Below are positions 1 through 7,064 of a stretch of DNA of 64,000 bases, one piece after another (position 1 is the stretch's first letter; every line of letters starts with the position of its first letter). Source of the DNA: Clostridia bacterium (lineage in GTDB: Bacteria; Bacillota; Clostridia; Oscillospirales; Acutalibacteraceae); contig JAKSQM010000001.1 in the NCBI GenBank assembly GCA_024404115.1, forward strand, positions 62,001 through 126,000, given 5' to 3'. A program made the translations under genes and the position numbers. The notes under the pieces are model-generated. The model was not told the origin of the DNA, did no database searches, and was given only the letters and a program-made list of their open reading frames with translations.

Positions 1-2
1 AT

Positions 3-812
3 ATGAGTAAAATAGAATATGACGACGAGTACACATACGAAGAAGAACAAAAAGATAATCGCAAAAGAGCAATCCTTATAATTCTTATTATTCTTCTTTT
101 CCTTATTTGCTCTATCGGAGCAGTTTATCTTGCATGGAACATTTATAACCTTAAAAAAGGCGCAGACCTTTATTCAAGCGTGCGTGATTCTTATGTTGAC
201 ACCGATGTTGTTGTAGAAGATAACAGACCCGAAAATCCCATTGATTTTGCATCCTTGAAGCAGAGAAACAGCGACGTTTATGCGTGGCTTGTTGTGCCCA
301 ATACAAAAATCAATTATCCTATTCTTCAGAACGAAACGACAGATTTCTATCTTCGCCGTTCAATAGATAAGGGTTATCTTTTTGCGGGCTGTATCTACAC
401 AAACAAGGTCAACAGCAAGGATTTCACCGACCCTGTTACACTTGTTTACGGTCATAATATGAGAGATGACACAATGTTCTGCATGCTTCACAGATTTGAA
501 GACGAGAAATTCTTTAAAGAAAACAAGTATTTTTATATTTATACCCCCGACAGTAAGCTGACATATGAGATTGTTTCTGCTCTTAAATATGATAACAGAA
601 GAATCACAACAGCATATGATTTTACTGACCCAGAGCAGCTGCAGGCTTTCCATTACAGCATACTTAATCCCAAATATGAACTTTTTAACTCAAGGAATAT
701 TGAGCTTACGCTGGACACAAAGATTGTTACTCTCAGCACCTGCGTAGCCAACAGACCGAGTTACAGATATCTTGTAAATGGAGTGTTGATTGATAATGAG
801 CCAACCAAGTAA
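3..812 (+). CDS. srtB: Class B sortase
   Basis: Membrane-anchored transpeptidase that cleaves a C-terminal sorting signal and joins the protein to peptidoglycan. The protein has 269 residues: an acidic cytoplasmic N-terminus, one membrane helix (about 22-44) and an extracellular sortase domain from about 80. The catalytic residues are visible: His151 in VYGHNM, Cys247 in LSTC and Arg255 in the following RPSYRY. These motifs are typical of SrtB-type enzymes, which in Clostridia often handle surface or pilin proteins. The ATG at 3 leaves only two bases upstream, so no ribosome site can be seen. The stop overlaps the start of the next gene, a LytR-CpsA-Psr protein, so the two cell-wall genes form an operon. 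No substrate with a clear sorting motif is seen in the window. Confidence 0.93.
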   Translation: MSKIEYDDEYTYEEEQKDNRKRAILIILIILLFLICSIGAVYLAWNIYNLKKGADLYSSVRDSYVDTDVVVEDNRPENPIDFASLKQRNSDVYAWLVVPNTKINYPILQNETTDFYLRRSIDKGYLFAGCIYTNKVNSKDFTDPVTLVYGHNMRDDTMFCMLHRFEDEKFFKENKYFYIYTPDSKLTYEIVSALKYDNRRITTAYDFTDPEQLQAFHYSILNPKYELFNSRNIELTLDTKIVTLSTCVANRPSYRYLVNGVLIDNEPTK

Positions 813-2277
813 TTATTCATCTTCATCATCTGAGCACAGAAGTCATCATTCATCTTCTCACAGCTCTTCGGGGCATCATCACAGCTCGTCAAGCCATCAT
901 CATAGCTCATCGAGCCATCATCACAGCTCTTCGGGGCATCACCACAGCTCCTCATCAAGCCACCACAGCTCCTCAGGGCATCATCACAGCAGTTCATCAT
1001 CCTCTCACGGAAGCAGTTATTCAGAGCTTTCAGCAGAGGAAAGAATTGCAGCTGAGGAAAAAATCAGGAAGCTTGGAGAGAAATATTCATCTATAAGCAC
1101 AGAGGAAGAAAACCCAGCAGTAAAGAGCAAGCCTCAGAATCCGCAGCGCAAGTATTCATCAGTTGAAAGAGATGATGTTTATTTCAGCGCAGCAAATTCT
1201 GAGTATACATCCGCTAAAAAGAAAAACTCCCCCAGCAGCAGAAAGAAAAAGAACAAAGCTAAAAATAAGGCTTTGAGCGTTATTCTCGGCATTTTCCTTT
1301 TCTTCTTCTCACTTTTGCTTGTAATGGGTATTGCACTTCTTGTTATGATTGCCAGCGGTAAAAAAGACATGCTTGACTACAGCGACGCTAAAATTAAAGT
1401 GATTGCAGATGCTGAGTCTGACGACGACGGTAAAACTGTTAAGTATAACGGCAAAATATACCGACTTAATGAGAGCATCACATCAATTGCCTGCCTCGGT
1501 GTCGATAAAGAAGAAATAAATCAGAACGGTGTTATCGGTTCGGCAGGTCAGGCAGATACAATTATGGTAATTGCCCTCAATACTGACACAGGTGAAGCAA
1601 AGATTATCCCCATCCCCAGAGATACTGTTGCAGATATTGACGTTTATTCAAAGACTGGCTCGTTCATCAGAACAGAAGCAACTCAGATATGTCTTGCATA
1701 TGCATACGGTGATGGCGGTAAGACAAGCTGTGAAAATGTTATATCCTCTATTAAAAAAGTGATATTCGGTATGCCAATCCATTCATATGCGGCGCTTGAC
1801 CTTGCAGGCATTGGCCCTGTTAATGACTCAGTTGGCGGCGTAACAGTTGTTGCACCGGATTCATTCGGCAAATTCGTAAAGGGTGAATCGTATCATCTTC
1901 AGGGCAAGCAGGCAATGGCATTTGTCCGTTACCGTGATACAAGTAAGGTTGAGTCAAACTTAGTCCGTATGAATCATCAGATGGTTTATATTAAGGCATT
2001 CACCAAAACTGCCGTATCTGAGGCACTGAAAACCCCTGCAATGATTCCCGATGTTTATAAGCTTGCAATGAATTATGCTTATACTGACATAGGTCTTTCA
2101 CAGGCATCATATATCGTTTCAAGATTTATGACAGTGGGCACAGCAGAGTTTGTCCCTGTTAAAGTTCCAGGTAAAATGGTTACAGGCGATGACGGATATT
2201 CAGAGTATTACATTGACGAAAAAGAATTTTATGAAATAATTCTTTCAGTTTACTACAATGTAATAGGCACATATTAA
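796..2277 (+). CDS. LytR-CpsA-Psr (LCP) family protein with His/Ser-rich N-terminus
   Basis: LCP enzymes transfer undecaprenyl-linked glycopolymers to peptidoglycan on the outer membrane face. The ATG at 796 is preferred over the TTG at 790 because GGAG lies at 780-783. The gene overlaps the sortase stop by 17 bases. The 493-residue protein has an N-terminal segment (about 8-75) almost wholly of Ser and His with 22 His in runs of three, a Lys-rich stretch (140-158), a membrane helix (160-186) and an extracellular LCP domain. LCP hallmarks include the segments IPRDT and RYRDT followed by the conserved NLVRMNHQ. The His/Ser head is predicted to be cytoplasmic and is not part of the family core; its role is unknown, and metal binding is only a guess. 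A strong hairpin follows the stop. Confidence 0.9.
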   Translation: MSQPSNYSSSSSEHRSHHSSSHSSSGHHHSSSSHHHSSSSHHHSSSGHHHSSSSSHHSSSGHHHSSSSSSHGSSYSELSAEERIAAEEKIRKLGEKYSSISTEEENPAVKSKPQNPQRKYSSVERDDVYFSAANSEYTSAKKKNSPSSRKKKNKAKNKALSVILGIFLFFFSLLLVMGIALLVMIASGKKDMLDYSDAKIKVIADAESDDDGKTVKYNGKIYRLNESITSIACLGVDKEEINQNGVIGSAGQADTIMVIALNTDTGEAKIIPIPRDTVADIDVYSKTGSFIRTEATQICLAYAYGDGGKTSCENVISSIKKVIFGMPIHSYAALDLAGIGPVNDSVGGVTVVAPDSFGKFVKGESYHLQGKQAMAFVRYRDTSKVESNLVRMNHQMVYIKAFTKTAVSEALKTPAMIPDVYKLAMNYAYTDIGLSQASYIVSRFMTVGTAEFVPVKVPGKMVTGDDGYSEYYIDEKEFYEIILSVYYNVIGTY

Positions 2278-2283
2278 AAATAA

Positions 2284-2327
2284 AAAAGATGGTTTTGAAA
2301 GCGAAGTGCTGTTCAGAACCATCTTTT
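2284..2327. terminator. Bidirectional intrinsic terminator between LCP and TSCPD genes
   Basis: A 16-bp stem pairs 2284-2299 (AAAAGATGGTTTTGAA) with 2312-2327, with one G-U pair and a 12-nt loop. The flanking A and T tracts let it serve both converging genes. Confidence 0.85.
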
Positions 2328-2344
2328 AATTTTGAGTTAGTTTT

Positions 2345-2599
2345 TTATTCTGCGCTGTTATATGCTTCCATAACTGCCTGAGCCAGCTGGTCGGGGCAGG
2401 ATGTCTTTTTAAATCCGCATCTTATGCCAGAAAACTTCTCGTTAACCTCTTCAACTGTGAGACCCTCAACGATTTTTGCAATTCCCTGCAGGTTGCCGTT
2501 GCATCCGCCATAAAACTTAACGCTTTTGATGATGTTGCCGTCAAGCTCAATGTCAATCTGAGATGAACAGGTTCCTTTTGTTTTATAAATATAAGCCAT
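2345..2599 (-). CDS. TSCPD domain-containing protein (TIGR03905 type)
   Basis: Small stand-alone protein of 84 residues with the signature TSCPDQLA near residues 67-74 and a GGCNGN motif near 32. The TSCPD fold also occurs at the C-terminus of some ribonucleotide reductases and is thought to bind metal or nucleotide through its Cys residues; the function of the free form is not established. Cys10, Cys33, Cys61 and Cys69 are present. AGGAGG lies just upstream of the ATG at 2599. The gene converges on the LCP gene through a shared terminator and seems monocistronic. Confidence 0.85.
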   Translation of the reverse strand: MAYIYKTKGTCSSQIDIELDGNIIKSVKFYGGCNGNLQGIAKIVEGLTVEEVNEKFSGIRCGFKKTSCPDQLAQAVMEAYNSAE

Positions 2600-2650
2600 T
2601 CTACTTCCTCCTGTTTTTTGATATTTATATTATAAACCATTTGTCAAGGG

Positions 2651-2884
2651 TCAGGTTAAAATATAAAATAAGGCAAAAATGAGGGCTTTGTCGCAGTTGT
2701 CTGCATACAGCAAAAGAATCAGCGCAAGAATCAGCACCGTGTCTTTATCGTGAAGAATGTTGGCGAGCATCCCGAAAGGCGAGGAATTGCCGCCAGCTTT
2801 GCTTTTTTCGCTGTTCTTTTCGCCGCAGGGATTATTGCAATCCATGCAGACAAAATCAAGGCTATAGTTTCTTATTTGAATCAC
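2651..2884 (-). CDS. Small hydrophobic-tailed protein, conserved Clostridia type
   Basis: Protein of up to 77 residues. The C-terminal half is hydrophobic with the pattern DTVLILALILLLY, then ALIFALFYIL, interrupted by DNCD. I recognise the style of this tail from small uncharacterised proteins of spore-forming Clostridia but cannot name a function. The start is uncertain: GTG at 2884 overlaps the upstream gene by 23 bases, while an in-frame ATG at 2845 gives a 64-residue protein beginning MDCNNPCGEK with two close Cys. Neither has a good ribosome site, so translation may be coupled to the upstream gene. It is the last gene of a three-gene overlapping set. Confidence 0.6.
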   Translation of the reverse strand: MIQIRNYSLDFVCMDCNNPCGEKNSEKSKAGGNSSPFGMLANILHDKDTVLILALILLLYADNCDKALIFALFYILT

Positions 2885-3227
2885 CGCTTTTGTTTAAATC
2901 GGTTAAAAGGGGCATTATTTCGAGAAGCTTCAGAATCTGCATGGCTTCGTCTGCCTTTTTGCGGCGGCGAAGGCTGAGGTTTGGCTTCAACGCTTCAATG
3001 AGCCTGTATTTTTCGTTGCCGCAGGAATTCATCATACTCATAACAGAAGTGAGCTTTATAAGCATATCTGGGTTCAGAAAATCACCAAAGGCAGAATTTT
3101 CTGTTTGCTCTGATTGATTTTGTGAACCGCTGTCATTATCAGAAGAAAAAAGAGAATCTGCCATTGATTTTAAAGCGTCAATGTCATCTGCCGTCAGTGA
3201 AGAGAGAATATCATTTATGCTGTCCAT
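2862..3227 (-). CDS. Uncharacterised small protein with ALKP(N/H/Y)LS-type C-terminal helix
   Basis: A 121-residue soluble protein. The N-terminus is acidic and helical, residues 30-50 are Ser/Asn/Gln-rich, and the C-terminal half carries RLIEALKPNLSLRRRKK followed by DEAMQILKLLEIMPLL. This last motif recurs in short hypothetical proteins of sporulating Clostridia; no function is known to me. AAAGG lies 8 bases before the ATG at 3227. It overlaps the upstream 73-residue gene by 17 bases and the downstream gene by up to 23 bases, which implies co-translation of the three products. Confidence 0.7.
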   Translation of the reverse strand: MDSINDILSSLTADDIDALKSMADSLFSSDNDSGSQNQSEQTENSAFGDFLNPDMLIKLTSVMSMMNSCGNEKYRLIEALKPNLSLRRRKKADEAMQILKLLEIMPLLTDLNKSGDSNKKL

Positions 3228-3432
3228 CGCCGTTGCCTTTCAACTTTTTCATAAGCTGCTGCGCCTGAGGACTTGAAAGAATCTGCTTCACCTTGTTCTG
3301 GTCGCTCAGTATGCTTTTTATCTGCTCAGATTGCTTTGAATCCATGTTGGATAAAAGGTTCATTGCCGCTTTTTTCTGCTCATTTTCGTTTTTTGCCATT
3401 AAATCCTTTAAAAAATCAGGTGTGGGGTTCAT
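3211..3432 (-). CDS. Uncharacterised small helical protein, first gene of a three-gene set
   Basis: A 73-residue, highly charged, Gln- and Lys-rich helical protein with no Cys and no membrane segment. It starts at ATG 3432 with GGAGGTG about 9 bases upstream, the best ribosome site of the three. Its 3' end overlaps the next gene by 17 bases. The helix pattern (DFLKDLMAKN; SILSDQNKVKQILSS) suggests an all-helical adaptor-like domain; the function is unknown. It is divergent from the phosphodiesterase gene at 3492, with about 60 bases for both promoters. Confidence 0.68.
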   Translation of the reverse strand: MNPTPDFLKDLMAKNENEQKKAAMNLLSNMDSKQSEQIKSILSDQNKVKQILSSPQAQQLMKKLKGNGDGQHK

Positions 3433-3491
3433 TTACATTTCACCTCCGTGGTGCTATAATATAATATATTAAACTTTTTGGGGGCATATGA

Positions 3492-3941
3492 ATGAGAATT
3501 ATCGTTCTTTCAGATTCTCACGGAAACAGCTTCAATATCCGCAAAGCCGTTGACCGTCAGCCCAATGCCGAGTTTGTGATTTTCCTTGGGGACGGCGAAT
3601 GGGATTTTAAAAACTGCCATATTGATAAACCGTCCATAGCGGTTAAAGGGAATTGTGATTGGGGCAGTGATTTGCCTGCCTTTGCCTTTACGCAGGAAAA
3701 CGGATATAATATATATTGCACACACGGATATATGGAAAATGTAAAATACGGTAATGACAGGCTGAAAATGCGTGCGGCAGATTATCAGGCTCACATTGCA
3801 TTATATGGTCATACGCATAATCCTGTTACTTTTTATGAGGATGGAATATGGTTTGTGAACCCTGGCAGTATCAGAGATGGCAATTATGCAGTGATTGACC
3901 TTGAAAAGAACGGCATTATGCCTGTGCTTATGAAAATCTGA
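3492..3941 (+). CDS. YfcE/MJ0936-family metallophosphoesterase
   Basis: Single-domain calcineurin-like phosphodiesterase of 149 residues, probably cytosolic. The full set of metal-binding motifs is present in order: DSHG (8-11), LGDGE (about 32-36), GNCD (53-56), THG (about 77-79), GHTH (about 101-104) and the end motif NPGS. Family members hydrolyse phosphodiesters in vitro with Mn2+; the natural substrate is usually unknown. The ATG at 3492 is preceded by GGGGG at 3480-3484; an upstream ATG at 3488 is out of frame. It is the first of three co-directional genes ending at a terminator near 5350. Confidence 0.92.
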   Translation: MRIIVLSDSHGNSFNIRKAVDRQPNAEFVIFLGDGEWDFKNCHIDKPSIAVKGNCDWGSDLPAFAFTQENGYNIYCTHGYMENVKYGNDRLKMRAADYQAHIALYGHTHNPVTFYEDGIWFVNPGSIRDGNYAVIDLEKNGIMPVLMKI

Positions 3942-3995
3942 TGAATAAAAACTGATTTCAACGAATATAAATTATCATCTGCGGAGGTGTGATTT

Positions 3996-4487
3996 ATGTT
4001 CGTTTTTTCATTAAGAGCAAATAAAAAAAGAATAATTTTAATGGCGGCTCTTCTTGCCTGCATTGCGCTGGGTCTTTTCTTAACACGCAACAGCGATTTG
4101 CCTGTAACAGATGATTCTGGCGTTTCACTTAAAGCAAATGACGCAGGGGAAAGAGTTGCATTTTTATCTCAATTCGGGTGGGAAATAGATGAGGACCCCG
4201 TGCAGGTGGAGGAGATTGTGATACCTGCGGAGTTTGACGAAACATACGAAAAATATAATGAGATTCAGCTGGCACAAAATATGGATTTATCCACCTATGC
4301 TGGCAAAACCGCGAAGAAGTGGACTTATACTGTTAAAAATTACCCTGGATATGAAACAGAGAACAGCTGTATCCGAGCGAATATTATTGTGTTTGAGGGA
4401 GCGGTAATCGGCGGCGATATAAGCTCTTTGGAGCAGGGCGGATTTATGCAGGGATTTGATTTTCCATCCACACAAAAAAGTGAATAA
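3996..4487 (+). CDS. DUF4830 domain-containing membrane-anchored protein
   Basis: Protein of 163 residues with an N-terminal signal anchor (about 11-30), a short linker and an extracytoplasmic domain. The region GERVAFLSQFGWEID through IVFEGAVIGGD matches what I recall of DUF4830, a domain of unknown function common in Clostridia. Strong ribosome site GGAGGTG before the ATG at 3996. A 54-base gap holding a hairpin separates it from the next membrane-protein gene, so both are probably on one transcript. Confidence 0.8.
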   Translation: MFVFSLRANKKRIILMAALLACIALGLFLTRNSDLPVTDDSGVSLKANDAGERVAFLSQFGWEIDEDPVQVEEIVIPAEFDETYEKYNEIQLAQNMDLSTYAGKTAKKWTYTVKNYPGYETENSCIRANIIVFEGAVIGGDISSLEQGGFMQGFDFPSTQKSE

Positions 4488-4499
4488 AAGTGATAAAAA

Positions 4500-4535
4500 A
4501 TTCCAATCATAAATTTAAGAACATATGATTGGAAT
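4500..4535 (+). promoter_or_regulatory. Hairpin overlapping the ribosome site of the next gene
   Basis: A perfect 11-bp inverted repeat, ATTCCAATCAT at 4500-4510 and its complement at 4525-4535, with a 14-nt loop. The 3' arm contains GGAA, part of the only Shine-Dalgarno-like stretch (GGAATGAG) before the ATG at 4542. There is no T-run, so it is not a standard terminator; translational control or RNA stability is inferred. Confidence 0.5.
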
Positions 4536-4541
4536 GAGTAT

Positions 4542-5333
4542 ATGAAAATTTCACAGATTAAAAAGCTCAGCAGAAAAATTATAAAGGGCAATGTAAAAAG
4601 CAGTTCCGCTTTCCTGTGGGTGTTTGCAGGGGGCATATTGCTGTTTTCTGCACTGCCTTTTTTTGTTGATTTATTTTTAAGCTTCAACCCAGTGATTTCA
4701 CTGCCGATTCTTTTGGCGATTCTCTTTTTAGGCATAACGCTTTTTTCTGCCCTTGCAACAGGGAGCAAAGCGTGGTTTTGGTTTTATAACAAAAAAAGAA
4801 GAGCGGTCAAAGCCTTTTACTGGTTTCGACCTTCTAAAAATATAAAAAGCACAGGACTTTATTTTAGCTTATTTTTAAAAAAGCTTATGTGGATAATGGC
4901 ATTCACCTCCCCAGGGGCGGTGTTGATTTTTCTTTCTGTTTTCACCGCAATGGATGGCGGGGTTGAATTCAACCTTTTTGCCTCGTGGCTTGCAGGTGGA
5001 ATAATTCTTTTGTTTACAGGACTTTGCTTTTTATATATTTTTCTTCAGCGATATTTTCTTGTGCCATATATTAAAGTTAAAAATCCGTCAATGAAAAATA
5101 AAGAAATATTTTTTAAAAGCAAAGAGTATATGAACAATCATCTTAAAAAAGTTGCTTTGTTAAAGTTAAGCTTTGCCCCGTGGATTTTATTGAGCGTGGC
5201 ACTGTTGCCTCTACTTTATGTGTGGCCGTATTATTCTCAAAGCTGTGCGGTTATGGCAAAAGAAATTCTTGATAAAAAAAGCGAAACAGAAAAGCCTCTC
5301 GACGAGCTTGAACTGGAAAAGTCAGAGGGATAA
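4542..5333 (+). CDS. Multi-pass membrane protein, DUF975-like
   Basis: A 263-residue protein with about five predicted membrane helices (23-45, 52-74, 114-136, 147-175, 203-228) and a Lys/Glu-rich cytoplasmic tail. The layout and the C-terminal pattern (a helix with SFAPWILLS, then a WPY turn) resemble DUF975-type integral membrane proteins of Firmicutes, but the match is weak and the role is unknown. The start at ATG 4542 follows a hairpin that covers its ribosome site. A terminator shared with the converging dockerin gene follows. Confidence 0.6.
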   Translation: MKISQIKKLSRKIIKGNVKSSSAFLWVFAGGILLFSALPFFVDLFLSFNPVISLPILLAILFLGITLFSALATGSKAWFWFYNKKRRAVKAFYWFRPSKNIKSTGLYFSLFLKKLMWIMAFTSPGAVLIFLSVFTAMDGGVEFNLFASWLAGGIILLFTGLCFLYIFLQRYFLVPYIKVKNPSMKNKEIFFKSKEYMNNHLKKVALLKLSFAPWILLSVALLPLLYVWPYYSQSCAVMAKEILDKKSETEKPLDELELEKSEG

Positions 5334-5337
5334 AAAA

Positions 5338-5363
5338 GACGGCTGCGAAAAATCGTAGCCGTC
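5338..5363. terminator. Bidirectional intrinsic terminator
   Basis: GACGGCTGCGA at 5338-5348 pairs with 5353-5363 (one G-U pair) around a 4-nt loop. A-rich and T-rich flanks on both sides serve the converging membrane-protein and dockerin genes. Confidence 0.85.
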
Positions 5364-5369
5364 CAAATT

Positions 5370-6053
5370 TTATTTAACTGCGCTCTGAAGAATAAGAAGT
5401 GCGTCTGTGCTGTTTACTTTTTTGTCGCCGTTCATATCGGCAAGTTTAAGCTGGTCAGCACTGAAAGTGAGAATGCCAACAGCGTATTGCTGAATCATAA
5501 GTGCATCGGTGCTGTTCACTTTTTTATCGCTGTTCAGGTCGCCCTGCTTTGTCTGTGCAGGGGCGGAGCCGCCGTGGATAACAATATCGTATGAATCGTA
5601 CTTGCTTGTGTCGGCTTTAAGATAAACCTCCATGGTGTTTGTGCCAATGAAATAATCTTTGCCGCCCTTAGGTGAAACAAGAATGTTTGCAACAGGGAAT
5701 CCAGTTTTTGACTTTGATTCGCTGTAGGTCATTGTTTCTTTTGTGCCGTCAGTGTAAACAACCTCAATTTTAAGGCCTCTCATATCAACCATACCTCTTT
5801 CGGGGTAAATTCCGCCGCCGGGGTTATATGTGAAGCTTATTCTGGTTGAGGAAACAAGGTCGGCTTTGCCGGGAACTGTTTCACTTGGGTCCCATAAACC
5901 GTAAATCCAGTCTGTGTCTTTGTAAAAATCAACCTTGGTTGGTTTTGTTACAATTTTAATACTCTGGATTTTTTTGCCTGCCGCTGAAGAATACAGACCG
6001 CAGATGCTGAAAATCATTGCGATTGCAAGAATAACAGAAATTACCTTTTTCAC
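5370..6053 (-). CDS. Secreted protein with C-terminal type I dockerin
   Basis: About 227 residues: signal peptide (1-24, ending near SSAAG), a roughly 140-residue beta-rich domain, and a canonical type I dockerin with two Ca2+-binding repeats, GDLNSDKKVNSTDAL and DMNGDKKVNSTDAL, each followed by a helix. Dockerins dock onto cohesin domains of scaffoldins, so the protein is probably part of an extracellular complex. The first domain carries DWIYGLWD, a run ending SPKGGKDYF and TNTMEVYL, all shared with the neighbour at 6082; I do not recognise a catalytic family. The GTG at 6053 is chosen because AAGGAG lies 8 bases before it; the GTG at 6062 would overlap that site. It is the second gene of a pair. 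Confidence 0.85.
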   Translation of the reverse strand: MKKVISVILAIAMIFSICGLYSSAAGKKIQSIKIVTKPTKVDFYKDTDWIYGLWDPSETVPGKADLVSSTRISFTYNPGGGIYPERGMVDMRGLKIEVVYTDGTKETMTYSESKSKTGFPVANILVSPKGGKDYFIGTNTMEVYLKADTSKYDSYDIVIHGGSAPAQTKQGDLNSDKKVNSTDALMIQQYAVGILTFSADQLKLADMNGDKKVNSTDALLILQSAVK

Positions 6054-6081
6054 ATTAAACACTCCTTATTATATTTTTATT

Positions 6082-7005
6082 TTATGATGCTGAATTTGTA
6101 GCCGCCATAATTGTAATAAGTGTAAAATCGTTTTCGGTGATTTTTCTCATACCGTCAACATTTGCTGCAAGGAACTGAGCACGGTTAAGGCTGTCGTTGT
6201 TGATTATTGCGATACTGACAAGTCCAGGGTCGCTGGAATCAACAATGCCGTTGCCGTCAACATCACCCTCAACAACAAGGGTATAAACCTCTTTGCTTCC
6301 GTCAGGATATTTTACAGTTACAGTTGAACCTGTTCCGTAATATTTATATGCTCTTGAAACCTTTGAAAAGCTGACTTCAACATTCTCATATTCAAAAATA
6401 TCATTCTGAAGCTGAGATAATGTGAGGTTTGACGGAACACCCATTACATAGTTGTTGCTGTCAATTTCAACATTGCTTCCGTCCTTTACTTTAAAGAAAG
6501 GCTCAACCTCTTCTCTTTTTCCAAGAAGCTGAATATCGTATGAATCATAGCACTGAGTGTTTTGAAGAAGATAAACCTCTACAGTGTTTGTGCCTGGGAA
6601 AAAGCCTTTTCCGCCTTTAGGCGAAAACATAATGTTTGCAGTGTATCCACTCTTGCCCTTTGTTTCTTTATAAGTCATGTTGGTTTTTGTTCCGTCAGAA
6701 TAAGAAACCTCAATAACAAGACCTGTCATGTCAAGCATACCTACCTCGGGGTAACGGCCGCCGCAGGGGTTATGGGTAAAGCTGACTCTTTCAGATGGCA
6801 CTGAAACAGGCTTACCTGTTTCCTCGCTTATATCCCACATACCGTAAACCCAGTCCTCTTCCTGATAAAATACAGTTTTAACTGGTAAGGTAACAATTTT
6901 GATTCCTGTGATTTTGGGCGAAGCGGCATATGAGCAAAGAGCAACAATGCCCGAAACGAGGGTCAGGCAAAGAATAATTGCAATAATCTTTTTTAAAGAT
7001 TTCAT
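6082..7005 (-). CDS. Secreted paralogue with degenerate dockerin-like C-terminus
   Basis: 307 residues starting at ATG 7005, with GGAGGG 8 bases upstream (the in-frame TTG at 7020 precedes the ribosome site). Signal peptide (about 1-27), then the same domain as the neighbour at 5370 (DWVYGMWD, SPKGGKGFF, TNTVEVYL), an extra domain of about 80 residues, and a C-terminal dockerin-like end. The first repeat, GDVDGNGIVDSSD, keeps the Ca2+ ligands; the second, NVDGMRKITENDF, is degenerate, so cohesin binding is doubtful. A tandem duplication is likely, 28 bases from the downstream paralogue. Substrate unknown. Confidence 0.8.
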   Translation of the reverse strand: MKSLKKIIAIILCLTLVSGIVALCSYAASPKITGIKIVTLPVKTVFYQEEDWVYGMWDISEETGKPVSVPSERVSFTHNPCGGRYPEVGMLDMTGLVIEVSYSDGTKTNMTYKETKGKSGYTANIMFSPKGGKGFFPGTNTVEVYLLQNTQCYDSYDIQLLGKREEVEPFFKVKDGSNVEIDSNNYVMGVPSNLTLSQLQNDIFEYENVEVSFSKVSRAYKYYGTGSTVTVKYPDGSKEVYTLVVEGDVDGNGIVDSSDPGLVSIAIINNDSLNRAQFLAANVDGMRKITENDFTLITIMAATNSAS

Positions 7006-7064
7006 TAAATCCCTCCACAAATTTGTGATGGGACAATTATATCATTTCATTTTCTTAAAGTCAA

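Noticed and set aside
761..1000. Minus-strand open frame rich in Cys, Asp and Ser
   Set aside because: It is the antisense shadow of the Ser/His repeats of the LCP gene, with no ribosome site.
838..1010. Repeated short units that might suggest a CRISPR or satellite
   Set aside because: The units are codon repeats for Ser-His runs inside an intact frame and have no spacer structure.
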